Shown here: positions 26,963 through 36,800 of the stretch, piece by piece
How the letters are laid out: every line of letters starts with the position of its first letter
How positions within the stretch are numbered: position 1 is the first letter of the stretch
Assembly: GCA_903887775.1 (NCBI GenBank)
Contig: CAISRB010000033.1
Coordinates: 62,001 to 126,000, forward strand
Source: an uncultured Bacteroidales bacterium
Lineage (GTDB): Bacteria > Bacteroidota > Bacteroidia > Bacteroidales > FEN-979
Length of the DNA: 64,000 bases
Reading direction: 5' to 3'
Notes under the pieces: generated by a model
Databases searched by the model: none
Seen by the model: the letters and a program-made list of their open reading frames with translations, nothing else
What the model was told of the DNA's origin: nothing
Made by a program: the position numbers and the translations under genes

Positions 26963-27620
26963 CGGGGGGGGGGGCTACAATCTCCAACGGTACTTGTTTT
27001 ACCGGGTGGATGAAAGATATCAGCCGGGCATGAAGATGAATTGAACCATCCAGGTTTGACCTTGCGTATCCGTATTTCAGATCCCCCCGAATCGGACAGC
27101 CGATATGCGAAAGCTGTGCCCTGATCTGGTGGTGCCGGCCTGTGATCAGGTTAATCTCAAGCAGGTAATAATCTTTACTCTTACCTATCATCGTGTAAGT
27201 GAGTTCGGCGACCTGCGTTTGCTTATCCTTTTGAGTCTTAATAAAGGTTTTATTCCTGTCCTCGTCTCTCCACAGATAGTTGATAAGCCGGTCGTTGTCG
27301 CCGGGCGGCGGATTTTTGACAACGGCCCAGTAGGTTTTACGGATCTGACCGGCTTTCAGCATCTCGTTGAGACGGCTCAGGGATTTTGAAGTTCGGGCAA
27401 AGATCACAACACCGCTTACAGGCCTGTCAATACGATGGACAACTCCCAGGAAAACTTCTCCGGGTTTATTGTATTTGACTTTAATATATGTTTTGATTTT
27501 TTCACTCAGGGGCTCGTCACCTGTTTTATCTCCCTGCACAATTTCCGAAGGAAGTTTGTTGACAAGCAGGAGATGATTGTCTTCATACAAAATGCGGTTC
27601 TCAATATTGTTCGCGTTCAT
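26919..27620 (-). CDS. RluA-family RNA pseudouridine synthase
   Basis: A 233-residue enzyme converting uridine to pseudouridine in RNA. The catalytic motif is [19 protein letters not shown] (about 61-79), with the Asp at 64. [16 protein letters not shown] later in the protein is also typical. No S4 domain is present. The start overlaps panB by 20 bp. A C11 homopolymer (26964-26974) lies in its last 20 codons and encodes Pro-Pro-Pro, so a one-base slip would change the C-terminus. Confidence 0.9.
   Translation of the reverse strand: MNANNIENRILYEDNHLLLVNKLPSEIVQGDKTGDEPLSEKIKTYIKVKYNKPGEVFLGVVHRIDRPVSGVVIFARTSKSLSRLNEMLKAGQIRKTYWAVVKNPPPGDNDRLINYLWRDEDRNKTFIKTQKDKQTQVAELTYTMIGKSKDYYLLEINLITGRHHQIRAQLSHIGCPIRGDLKYGYARSNLDGSIHLHARLISFIHPVKQVPLEIVAPPPDDPLWNHFASQINT
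26964..26974 (-). repeat. C11 homopolymer tract
   Basis: Eleven consecutive C on the minus strand, inside the 3' end of the pseudouridine synthase gene and one base ahead of the ATG of the DUF4271 gene. As written, it reads GCC CCC CCC CCC GAT. With ten C it would read GCC CCC CCC CCG ATG and continue in the DUF4271 frame. Confidence 0.9.
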
Positions 27621-28425
27621 TCGGAAAATTAAGCGATTTGATATCGTTGATGTAGGAATCCACAGCGCCTTTAATTTCTTCTGAAAGATTGTGATACCTT
27701 CTCAGGAAGCGGGGAGAGAATTCCATAGTAATTCCCAGCATGTCGTGTAAAACAAGCACCTGGCCGTCAACCTCTCCACCTGCGCCAATACCTATAAGGG
27801 GGATCTTTAATTCGCTCGTCACCCTGCCTCCCAGTTTTGCAGGGATTTTCTCGAGCACGATGGCAAAGCAGCCGGCATTTTCAAGCAAATGTGCGTCTGT
27901 TATAAGTTTGCCGGCTTCTGACTCGCTTGTTGCACGAACCACATAAGTGCCGAACTTATGGATCGACTGAGGTGTAAGGCCGAGGTGTCCCATGACAGGA
28001 ATCCCTGCTGACAGTATCCTGTCAACCGATTCGATGATCTCCTTGCCGCCTTCCATTTTCACTGCATCGGCGCCGCTTTCCTTCATGATCCTGATCGCAG
28101 AGTTCAGGGCTTCCTTTGAGTTGCCCTGGTATGTGCCGAATGGAAGGTCTACAACGACCAGGGCCCGTTTCACAGCTCTCACCACCGACGAGGCATGATA
28201 GATCATTTCATTCAGTGTGATCGGAAGGGTAGACGAATAGCCTGCCATAACATTGGAGGCTGAGTCCCCCACCAGAATGATATCAATTCCTGTACTTTCG
28301 AGAATCCTGGCGAAAGAATAGTCATATGCCGTAAGCATGGCAATTTTCTCTCCTTTGGCCTTCATCTCCTGAAGCACATGGGTAGTCACTTTGGTGACAT
28401 TTCGAAAGGAATAGTTAGCCGACAT
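27601..28425 (-). CDS. panB: 3-methyl-2-oxobutanoate hydroxymethyltransferase
   Basis: About 274 residues from the ATG at 28425. This is the first committed enzyme of pantothenate synthesis. Signature segments are [56 protein letters not shown] and [21 protein letters not shown]. The frame extends to a TTG at 28446, but that codon falls inside the -7 box, so the ATG is preferred. It leads the minus-strand run that continues through rluA-like, DUF4271 and hemD. Confidence 0.95.
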   Translation of the reverse strand: MSANYSFRNVTKVTTHVLQEMKAKGEKIAMLTAYDYSFARILESTGIDIILVGDSASNVMAGYSSTLPITLNEMIYHASSVVRAVKRALVVVDLPFGTYQGNSKEALNSAIRIMKESGADAVKMEGGKEIIESVDRILSAGIPVMGHLGLTPQSIHKFGTYVVRATSESEAGKLITDAHLLENAGCFAIVLEKIPAKLGGRVTSELKIPLIGIGAGGEVDGQVLVLHDMLGITMEFSPRFLRRYHNLSEEIKGAVDSYINDIKSLNFPNEREQY

Positions 28426-28443
28426 AAGCTCTGAATTTAATTG

Positions 28444-28451
28444 CAAAGGTA
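28444..28451 (-). promoter_or_regulatory. -7 element (TACCTTTG) of panB
   Basis: TACCTTTG on the minus strand fits TAnnTTTG. The transcript would start near 28438, about 13 bases ahead of the ATG at 28425. The position decides the start codon of panB. Confidence 0.55.
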
Positions 28452-28510
28452 TTACAATAAAATATGTTTCCTACCTTGTCGTTTATTTCATATACATTCA
28501 ACGAATTAAT

Positions 28511-28518
28511 TATCTTTG
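28511..28518 (+). promoter_or_regulatory. -7 element (TATCTTTG) of the lipoprotein gene at 28545
   Basis: TATCTTTG matches TAnnTTTG, about 27 bases before the ATG at 28545. It rules out the longer open frame that begins at 28464. Confidence 0.5.
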
Positions 28519-28544
28519 CAAAACCATTATTATTCTCCCACCAG

Positions 28545-29543
28545 ATGAAAAAATACTACTCCCTGCTGATTCTGGCCTTAGCCCTGTTTAACCTGGCCTC
28601 CTGTAATAAAAAGCTGGAAGTCAATGCTGACTGGAAAGATGTTACTGTAGTATACGGACTTCTTGACCAGACTGATTCTGTTCATTATGTCAAGGTCACA
28701 AAGGCCTTCCTGGGCCCCGGTAATGCACTGCAGTTTGCCCAGGTTTATGATTCGAGCAACTATGGCCGGCTTCAGGTGAGCATGGAAGAGTATAATGGTT
28801 CAGTATTGCTTCGTACGATTACACTGGATACCACATCGATCTTAAACAAAGACACCGGGATTTTTTATTCCCCTTACCAGAGGGTCTATTCCACGACTGC
28901 CAGGATTGCCTCGGATCTTACATATCATCTTATCATCAAAAACCCGGTAACACAAAAAATAGTCGAAGGCTATTCTACACTGATCAGCGACTTTGACATT
29001 GAGAAACCTACAATGTTTACCCGTGCAACTTTCCAGGCCGGCAAGAGTTCCGAAGTGAAATGGGCTTCGGCCAAATCAGGAAAACGTTACCAGGTAAATA
29101 TCAGGATACGATATGCTGAAACAGCTTCCGGAGTTCCTAATTCAACAGTTATAAAATCTCTCGACTGGCTTGCACTAAGTAATATCAAGTCAATGACAGA
29201 TAAAGGCGGCCAGAATATGGACTATTTCATTAACGGCGATGCTTTCTTCATCTTTATGGGTTCACAGCTTAAAAATGACTCTGTCAACGGGCAGGTGGTT
29301 ACCCGGGCTCTGCGGGATTGCGATTACATTTTCACAGTAGGTTCGGAAGACCTGAGTACATACATGGACGTTACAGAACCCTCACTGACTATTATCCAGG
29401 AGAGACCTCCATTTACCGATATCGTCAACGGGATCGGACTTTTTTCCGCCAGGGTTGTGAAATCGGTAGATACCCTGAGATTCAGTGTTTTTACTCTTGA
29501 CGAGATCAAAACCAACCAGTACACAAAGAACCTGGGCTTTTAA
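28545..29543 (+). CDS. Uncharacterised lipoprotein, possibly DUF4249-like
   Basis: A 332-residue protein with a clear lipoprotein signal: MKKYYSLLILALALFNLASC, with lipobox LASC and Cys20, followed by NKK. The mature part is beta-rich. The opening segment, which gives a short strand then VVYGLLDQTDSVHYVKVTKA, resembles DUF4249 lipoproteins, but the match is weak and no function is known. It stands alone between panB, which is divergent, and dnaK. Confidence 0.7.
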   Translation: MKKYYSLLILALALFNLASCNKKLEVNADWKDVTVVYGLLDQTDSVHYVKVTKAFLGPGNALQFAQVYDSSNYGRLQVSMEEYNGSVLLRTITLDTTSILNKDTGIFYSPYQRVYSTTARIASDLTYHLIIKNPVTQKIVEGYSTLISDFDIEKPTMFTRATFQAGKSSEVKWASAKSGKRYQVNIRIRYAETASGVPNSTVIKSLDWLALSNIKSMTDKGGQNMDYFINGDAFFIFMGSQLKNDSVNGQVVTRALRDCDYIFTVGSEDLSTYMDVTEPSLTIIQERPPFTDIVNGIGLFSARVVKSVDTLRFSVFTLDEIKTNQYTKNLGF

Positions 29544-29596
29544 TCCTTTTTCATCATTTTCTGTCTTTTTGTCATTCCTTGTCAGGGTTTTTTTCT

Positions 29597-29613
29597 TTGG
29601 CACAATGATTGAC
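29597..29613 (+). promoter_or_regulatory. Sigma-54-like promoter upstream of dnaK
   Basis: TTGGCACAATGATTGAC has a -24 TGGCAC and a -12 TTGA with the canonical 10-base gap between the GG and the -12 dinucleotide, which is GA rather than GC. Transcription would begin near 29624. I find no TAnnTTTG box in the 117-bp gap. No sigma-54 activator gene is in the window. Confidence 0.35.
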
Positions 29614-29644
29614 GTTTGTGAGTTACTTCTCAAAATTTACTATG

Positions 29645-29651
29645 AAAGGAG
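29645..29651 (+). promoter_or_regulatory. Shine-Dalgarno sequence AAAGGAG of dnaK
   Basis: AAAGGAG lies nine bases before the ATG at 29661. Such a strong site is unusual in Bacteroidota, where most genes, including the others here, lack one. Confidence 0.6.
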
Positions 29652-29660
29652 ATAAAAACT

Positions 29661-31592
29661 ATGGGAAAAATAATAGGAATTGATTTAGGAACAACAAATT
29701 CATGTGTTGCTGTAATGGAAGGCAATGAGCCTGTCGTTATTGCTAACAGCGAAGGAAGGAGAACAACCCCTTCGATCGTGGCTTTTACTGATAATGGTGA
29801 AAGAAAAGTAGGCGATCCTGCAAAACGTCAGGCAATCACCAATCCGAGAAACACAGTGTTCTCGATAAAACGTTTTATGGGTGAAACCTTTGATCAGGTG
29901 CAGGTTGAAACAAAACGCGTACCATACAAGGTAGTTAAAGGCGACAATAATACCCCAAGGGTTGATATCAGCGGGAAACTCTATACTCCCCAGGAGATAT
30001 CTGCAATGATTCTTCAGAAAATGAAAAAGACTGCCGAAGACTATCTCGGACAGGAAATAAAAGAGGCAGTGATCACTGTCCCTGCATATTTCAGTGATTC
30101 ACAGAGGCAGGCAACAAAGGAAGCAGGCGAAATTGCAGGTCTTACAGTTAAACGTATTATTAACGAACCTACAGCTGCAGCCCTGGCATATGGCCTCGAT
30201 AAAAAGCTTAAGGACATTAAGGTTGCTGTATTTGACCTTGGTGGCGGAACCTTTGACATTTCAATTCTTGAACTTGGCGACGGAGTATTTGAAGTAAAGT
30301 CGACCAATGGGAATACCCACCTGGGTGGTGATGATTTTGACCATATCGTAATTGACTGGCTGGCCGATGAATTTCTGAAAGATGAAGGAATCGACCTCCG
30401 GAAGGATCCTATGGCTTTACAGCGCCTGAAAGAAGCTGCCGAAAAAGCAAAGATTGAGCTGTCAAGTTCAGTGGAGACAGAAATCAACCTGCCCTATATC
30501 ATGCCTGTTGACGGAGTGCCTAAGCACCTTGTGAAAAAACTTTCGAGATCTAAATTTGAACAGCTGATCGATCAGCTGATGCAGTCGACTATACCTCCCT
30601 GCCAAATGGCTCTTAAAGATGCCGGAATGAAGGCTTCTGACGTTGATGAAGTTATTCTTGTCGGAGGATCAACAAGGATTCCGGCTGTACAGAAGATTGT
30701 AAAGGATTTCTTCGGGAAAGAGCCTTCAAAAGGTGTGAACCCGGATGAAGTTGTGGCTGTTGGGGCCGCAATCCAGGGTGGCGTGCTTACCGGTGAGGTA
30801 AAGGATGTGCTGCTGCTCGATGTCACCCCGCTTTCATTGGGTATTGAGACCCTTGGCGGTGTCATGACAAAGCTGATTGACTCGAATACAACCATTCCTA
30901 CGAAGAAATCAGAAGTGTTTTCGACGGCAGCTGACAGCCAGACTTCTGTTGAGATCCATGTATTGCAGGGCGAACGCCCGATGGCAACGCAGAATAAGAG
31001 CATCGGGAGGTTTCACCTTGACGGAATTCCTCCTGCTCCAAGAGGCATACCCCAGGTTGAAGTCATTTTCGATATCGACGCAAATGGCATATTGCATGTG
31101 ACTGCGAAGGATAAAGCAACAGGCAAATCACAGCAGATCAGGATCGAAGCCTCATCAGGTCTCTCAGAAGACGAAATCAAAAAAATGAAAGAGGAAGCTC
31201 AGCGAAATGCCGACAGCGATAAGAAGGTAAAAGAAGAAGCCGACAAAATCAATCAGGCTGATTCACTTATCTTCCAGACAGAAAAACAGCTCAAGGAATT
31301 TGGAGATAAGATACCTGCCGATAAAAAAGGCAATATTGAAAAAGCCCTTGAAGAATTGAAAAAAGCTCATAAGAGCCATGACGTTGCTGCTATTGACGCG
31401 GCTCTTGCAAATCTGAACTCAATCTGGCAGGTTGCCAGCGAAGAGATGTACAAGAACAGCCAGGGAGCTCAGGGAGCCGAGCAGAATCAGCAATCCGGCC
31501 CTCAGCCCGGGCAGGAACAGGGAGGAAGTCAGAAAGGTCCGGGCAATGACGAAGTGACTGATGTTGACTTCGAAGAGGTGAAGGACAAATAA
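29661..31592 (+). CDS. dnaK: Molecular chaperone DnaK
   Basis: A 643-residue Hsp70. The nucleotide-binding domain opens with [16 protein letters not shown] and has [19 protein letters not shown] and [16 protein letters not shown]. The substrate domain begins near residue 390 with [17 protein letters not shown], and the tail ends [10 protein letters not shown] after a Gln/Gly-rich linker. A sigma-54-like promoter and a strong Shine-Dalgarno lie upstream and a terminator downstream, so it is a single-gene unit without grpE or dnaJ. Confidence 0.98.
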   Translation: MGKIIGIDLGTTNSCVAVMEGNEPVVIANSEGRRTTPSIVAFTDNGERKVGDPAKRQAITNPRNTVFSIKRFMGETFDQVQVETKRVPYKVVKGDNNTPRVDISGKLYTPQEISAMILQKMKKTAEDYLGQEIKEAVITVPAYFSDSQRQATKEAGEIAGLTVKRIINEPTAAALAYGLDKKLKDIKVAVFDLGGGTFDISILELGDGVFEVKSTNGNTHLGGDDFDHIVIDWLADEFLKDEGIDLRKDPMALQRLKEAAEKAKIELSSSVETEINLPYIMPVDGVPKHLVKKLSRSKFEQLIDQLMQSTIPPCQMALKDAGMKASDVDEVILVGGSTRIPAVQKIVKDFFGKEPSKGVNPDEVVAVGAAIQGGVLTGEVKDVLLLDVTPLSLGIETLGGVMTKLIDSNTTIPTKKSEVFSTAADSQTSVEIHVLQGERPMATQNKSIGRFHLDGIPPAPRGIPQVEVIFDIDANGILHVTAKDKATGKSQQIRIEASSGLSEDEIKKMKEEAQRNADSDKKVKEEADKINQADSLIFQTEKQLKEFGDKIPADKKGNIEKALEELKKAHKSHDVAAIDAALANLNSIWQVASEEMYKNSQGAQGAEQNQQSGPQPGQEQGGSQKGPGNDEVTDVDFEEVKDK

Positions 31593-31615
31593 TCAGCTTA
31601 CATTAATTAATTCAG

Positions 31616-31648
31616 GAGGGTGTCCCGAAAGGTCACCCTCTTTTGTTT
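31616..31648 (+). terminator. Rho-independent terminator after dnaK
   Basis: A stem GAGGGTG/CACCCTC (31616-31622 and 31634-31640) with an 11-base loop is followed by TTTTGTTT. It begins 23 bases after the dnaK stop codon. Confidence 0.8.
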
Positions 31649-31683
31649 GCGCCCAGACTTTTATGACAGCCTCTTTTTTTCGT

Positions 31684-31691
31684 TATTTTTG
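31684..31691 (+). promoter_or_regulatory. -7 element (TATTTTTG) of the gene at 31710
   Basis: TATTTTTG fits TAnnTTTG and lies 18 bases before the ATG at 31710. It supports the shorter start over the frame opening at 31620, which would begin inside the dnaK terminator. Confidence 0.5.
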
Positions 31692-31709
31692 CTGCCTGAA
31701 CCTTTTCTT

Positions 31710-33275
31710 ATGCGAAAACTGATCATTCTTTCACTTTTACTTATTCTGTCGTCCCCTCTGCTAATGGCTCAGCAAAGCAGCGAAGGCCGGGATGAAGAAA
31801 CTGCAAGAGTTGAAATTACCGCCAGAAGTGATCAGGAATCATACAGGGCAATACCATGCGGCTATCATGGTGCATTGATTTTTTTTAAAAGTGTCGAAAT
31901 CGCAGACGCACAAAGAGTCAAATGGTATTTTTCATTTTATGACCGGGAGTTGAAGCAAGTATGGGTGAAAAGCCTTCCCATACTTGAAGATCTTGACTTC
32001 AGATTCAAACTTTTTTCGAAAGATACTGTGTTCCTGGTTTTTACTTATACAGGGAAACTAAAGAGTGAAGACCAGCCACTTGAAATAATCAGGATCGATC
32101 TTAAGAAAGGAAGCTTTATCCCAAACCTTACTAAAGTCCCGGCTAACTCTGAACCTGTTTTTTTTAATGTCATGGGGAGGAATGCCTACCTGGCACTTAA
32201 CCATAAGAGTGGTCAATCAGCAGTTGAAATCCTTGACTTCAAATCGAATCACAGTAAGGGATTTCTGCTTGACCGGCAAAGCCCCTCAGCGTTCCGCTGG
32301 TTTAATACCGATTCCGCTTCATCGACCTTAAATGCAGTCATTTCTAAAGTTTTAAGTAAAAAGGAAACTGAGCATTGGTACCAGGTTTTCGATACGACAG
32401 GAAAAGTATTATTATCGGTCAGGCTGAGTACGATAAACCAGGACAGGGAGTTTACAGGATTTACAGCAATAAAAAACCAGAATGGAGATTATCTGGTGAT
32501 GGGAACATACAGATTGAGTATTGGAAGCTCCAATCAGAAAAACAAATTGAAGGATGAATCAGCGGGAATCTTTACCAGTCTTCTTGTTCCCGGGAATCAA
32601 AAAAATCTCAACTTCATTAATTTTCTTGAGTTGAAGAGCATCAGTTCACTTCTTAGCTCTAAAAATCTTATTGATCTGAAAAAGAAAGCGTTAAAGAAAA
32701 ACAAGAACATGGGTGAGACCTCTGTCGATTTTAGGATTCTTCAGCATGACCCAATAGTGTATAATGGACAGTATATCATGGCGTCGGAGGTGTTCAATCC
32801 CCAGTTTCATACTGAAAATTTTACGGATTTTGATTTTTATGGACGACCCTATACGAACTCTTATTCAGTTTTCGATGGTTACAGATATACAGGCGCTATC
32901 ATCGCCGCATTTAATTCAGAAGGACAGTTGTTGTGGGACAATGCGATGGAAACCAGGGATTTAATCGGCTCTGATCTTAGTCCGAAGGTGGTCGTTAAGC
33001 CAGAGGGTGATAAATTCCTTATAGCATACTCTGCAGCAGGAGGGATAGGTTCTAAAGTCATAAGGAATGCAGAAACCACAGGCAAACCTGAATTCAGTAA
33101 GCTGGATTCAAAATACCCTGACGATAAACTTATTTCCGAAACCAGGAATGGACTGATCCCATGGTATGATAATTATTTCCTTTGCTATGGATTCCAGGAA
33201 ATAAAAAACGTGGCCCTCGAGAGCAACAACAAGAGGTTTGTATTTTATCTGATGAAGGTAAAATTCGAAGACTAG
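31710..33275 (+). CDS. Uncharacterised secreted protein
   Basis: A 521-residue protein with a signal peptide (MRKLIILSLLLILSSPLLMA, cleaved before QQ). The rest is rich in beta-strand pattern with repeated segments such as YFSFYDRELKQVW, WYQVFDTTGKVLLSV and IIAAFNSEGQLLWDN, which recall the blades of a beta-propeller. I do not recognise the family. It ends three bases before the stop of a convergent small lipoprotein gene. It may be secreted or periplasmic. Confidence 0.65.
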   Translation: MRKLIILSLLLILSSPLLMAQQSSEGRDEETARVEITARSDQESYRAIPCGYHGALIFFKSVEIADAQRVKWYFSFYDRELKQVWVKSLPILEDLDFRFKLFSKDTVFLVFTYTGKLKSEDQPLEIIRIDLKKGSFIPNLTKVPANSEPVFFNVMGRNAYLALNHKSGQSAVEILDFKSNHSKGFLLDRQSPSAFRWFNTDSASSTLNAVISKVLSKKETEHWYQVFDTTGKVLLSVRLSTINQDREFTGFTAIKNQNGDYLVMGTYRLSIGSSNQKNKLKDESAGIFTSLLVPGNQKNLNFINFLELKSISSLLSSKNLIDLKKKALKKNKNMGETSVDFRILQHDPIVYNGQYIMASEVFNPQFHTENFTDFDFYGRPYTNSYSVFDGYRYTGAIIAAFNSEGQLLWDNAMETRDLIGSDLSPKVVVKPEGDKFLIAYSAAGGIGSKVIRNAETTGKPEFSKLDSKYPDDKLISETRNGLIPWYDNYFLCYGFQEIKNVALESNNKRFVFYLMKVKFED

Positions 33276-33277
33276 GC

Positions 33278-33613
33278 CTACTTCTTGGGCGGGTAAATAA
33301 TAATCAGCTTATTATCACAATTCTGAATAAGAAAAGTAGTGTCTTTAAGGTTTCCTGTATAAGCCGGGCCTGAGTATTTGACAGTATAAGTAGCTCCACC
33401 TGTCAAAGACTTGCATTGCATTTGATCGTGTAATAAGTTGATCGTGGCATGGATCTGTACGATACTGATTACCAAAAGTGAATCCCGCTTATTTTCAAAG
33501 CATATAGTTCCAGCGCCGTCGCAAGGCTGGGAGGTTGAATTCTTCTTACAGGAAGATGAAACGAACACCGTACAACAGATCAATGTAATTAAGATCAGAA
33601 AGTTCTTTTTCAT
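33278..33613 (-). CDS. Small lipoprotein of unknown function
   Basis: A protein of 111 residues starting at the ATG at 33613. The lipoprotein signal has a hydrophobic core and SSSCKK at about 19-24. The mature part holds several Cys (QPCDGAGTICFENK, DQMQCKSL, LIQNCDNK), probably in disulfides. No family is recognised. It has a full promoter 18 bases ahead of its start and is convergent with the 521-residue secreted protein. Confidence 0.65.
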   Translation of the reverse strand: MKKNFLILITLICCTVFVSSSCKKNSTSQPCDGAGTICFENKRDSLLVISIVQIHATINLLHDQMQCKSLTGGATYTVKYSGPAYTGNLKDTTFLIQNCDNKLIIIYPPKK

Positions 33614-33631
33614 AAAAAATATTCGCTTTTG

Positions 33632-33661
33632 CAAAAATACAAGGAATTAATTAAAATCAAA
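33632..33661 (-). promoter_or_regulatory. Promoter of the small lipoprotein gene
   Basis: On the minus strand TTTG (33658-33661), an 18-base spacer and TATTTTTG (33632-33639) match both Bacteroidota elements. The leader would be about 13 bases. Confidence 0.6.
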
Positions 33662-33741
33662 ATGAGAGGTTAAGCATAACAGAAGACAGAATTAGTTTGT
33701 TAGGGTTGTATGGGAAACGACAAAAAGACGAAAATTAGTTT

Positions 33742-33749
33742 TACTTTTG
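33742..33749 (+). promoter_or_regulatory. -7 element (TACTTTTG) of the PKD gene
   Basis: TACTTTTG fits TAnnTTTG, about 105 bases before the ATG at 33855, leaving a leader of about 100 bases. No obvious hairpin or riboswitch is seen in that leader. Confidence 0.4.
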
Positions 33750-33854
33750 TAAACTCTGAAAAAATATTAGTTTCAGGCAACCATACAACCGCAACCATTG
33801 TCAACTAAATCAAGTATAAGTTAATTATAGTAATCCTCTTCTAATATCAACCCT

Positions 33855-36800
33855 ATGCGGAATTTAACATTGCGCCTTATTCTTGTTTCCGGGTTCCTGC
33901 TACTCTTACGCACATCACTTCTTGCAATCAACTGTCCTGACACCCAGCCGGTTGTAAAAGGTCCTGATGTAGTCAGGGCCGGGCAAACGGTGACATATAT
34001 GACCAATGACATACCGGGCCATACTTATAACTGGACGTTGAGCGGGGGAGGAAGTATTGCAGGTTCAAACACATCGAACCAGGTTATTGTTAATTGGGGA
34101 AACACTCCAACTTCAGCTACACTTTCAATAACTGAGAAAAATTCTGCCGTTGCAGGATGTACAGGCATATCTGCCCAGAAAACAATAACAATCCAGCCAT
34201 TGTTGAATGCTTATTTTTATTATGAATTTGACCCTACCCATGGATGTTTCTATAATGAAATTACTGCAACAGCCACCGGCGATGGAAACTTTCCTCCTGT
34301 TGATCCAACCATTTCTTTTACATGGAAATGGAGGTTATATGACCCTCTGAACGTCTTACCCTGGAACACGACAGGGATTGTACCGGGATCCGGTCCAAAT
34401 ATTATAAAGATGACTTTACCGGCTGTTCCAAAGAAGACGTATGAAGTTGACCTTCAGGTATCAAAAACAATCTCAGGAAGTGTGTATACCGATGAAATTG
34501 TTGATTATGTATATGTTGATCCTGACAAGTACAAACCTACTGCCGTGATATCCTCAGTTACGCCACCATTTCCAAACTGTCTTTATAATCAGTATACTTG
34601 TTCCGCCAGTGGCAGTTCCCCCAGTAATTTTCCTGATCCATCGATCACAATTAAGTATTGTTATTGGTATGTTAATGATGTTTTGGTCCGCACAAAGGCT
34701 AATGGAATAGACACCATGAAGTATACCTTTCCTGCACCGGGAAGTTATACGATTAAGCTTATCATTGAAAACTCATACAGCTGTAAAAGCAACGCGATAA
34801 CTTCCAATGTCACGATTACAAACACAGTCCCTGTTGCCAATTTTACTGCTGAAGCAGCCTGTGTTGATATCCCGACAGTTTTCAATGATTTTTCGCTTGC
34901 CGTAGTCCCTTCAGGAACACTCACTAAATGGGAATGGAACTGGGGAGATGGTACTCCAAACACTATTTATGGTCCTGCTGCAATTCCGCCTGCACCCAAA
35001 CCTGCAACGATTGAACATACTTATACCGAGGTTGGTATTAAACATATTACCCTTCAGGTAACCAATTCCAATGGTTGTATTTCTCCGGTATTTACCCAGG
35101 ATGTTAATGTGATCCCCTCTCCGATTGCCAATTTTGAGTATGATTTCACCTGTGCCAACACCCTTATTACATTCAGGGACAGGAGCATCACTAATGGTGG
35201 AAGCGATATCATAAGCAGGCAGTGGAATTTCGGAGATGGTAACTGGACAACAAATCCCACGTACACGTTTACCACTACCGGTCCGCAAACAGTAACATTA
35301 AAGGTTACCAATGCAAATTACTGCACCGATACGAAAGTTGATAACAGCATCATTATCCATCCGATTCCTGATTTTACACCCGACCCGGCTGTCGGGTTTA
35401 CCTGGGCCAATACAACTTTACCATTAGAGATTCAATTTTCTGATTATACAGATCCCTTGCAGGTTGGTAATAACCTGCAGTGGGATTTTGGTGATGGGAA
35501 ATATGGTTTCGGGAAAAACCCTGTTCATAATTATGGGAATCCCGGCGAATACAATGTTCAGATGACCTGTACCAGTACTTTTGGATGCACAAACTTCTAT
35601 CAGGCAATGATTAAAATGGCTCCCCCGATACCGAGTTTCTATTTTGATCCCTCGGAAGCCTGTCTTGACAAAGAAGTCCGTGTTGTACCCAATCCGGTTG
35701 CTGGAACCATTGCAAAGGAGGAATGGTGGTATCAGGATGAAGGATATACACCTGATCCGAGTTTACCATCCCCTTATACTGTCAAGCACAGCTGGGTTAT
35801 TCCTGTGGTCATGCCGGCTGCAGATACCCATTTCTTTAAAAGCTATGGTATCAAACAGGTCAATCACGTGATTACCCTTAGTGGAACCCCGCCGACTATT
35901 GTAGCTTATAACGATTATGTAACCATTCATGATACCGCAAAAGCTGAATTCACATGGAACAATATAAATCAGCCACCTGTCGGAGGTCCTCCTTTACCCG
36001 GTTGTAAAGGCCAGGAGGTCTTTTTCTTCGACCGGAGCACCCCTCCTGTCGGGAGTCCGACTGCCCAGATTGTGGGATGGCTATGGGAATTTGATGACCC
36101 TGCCTCCAGTGGAAGCAATTACGCTTATACCCAGGATTGTTCCCATATTTTTATGGATCCGGGAAAGACTACTTTCCATGTAAAACTGACTGTGACAAGC
36201 AGTGATAATAATTGTGAGTCTTTCACAATAAAGACAATAACAATCAAGCCATCTCCTTTAGTAAATTTTATTGTTAATGGAAATTCAACGGCAAACGTGG
36301 GCTGCATGAGCACCCCCGACATCCCGGCCGTGGTTAACTTTGCCTATGATCCGACAGTCATCCCTGATCCTACTCAGATCAAAGACTGGCTGTGGGAGTT
36401 TGGTGATAATATATCACAAAGCGGGCCTTTTTTATCGAGTACCTCGCATGCATATCTCACATCAGGATGGAAAACCGTGAAATTGACTATTACTGATGCT
36501 GATGGGTGCAGAAATACGATATCAAAAAGCGTTTATATCAATCCCGCACCTATTGCCAGTTTTAGTTTTACTCCGGATGCGTGCGAAGGTCAGGCGGTAC
36601 AGTTTGACGATCATTCCCAGGCCGGCGGGGATTTGAACGCCTATGTTGTTAAATGGGAGTGGTTCTGGGGCGATGGATCTTTGCCCAGTCCTGAGGTCAT
36701 TACCAATAGCCAGACCGTATCTCATACTTTTCCTATCGTACCTGGGATGTATACCTGGCCTGTGAAGTTAAGGGTGACTACCAATTATGGTTGTATAAGT

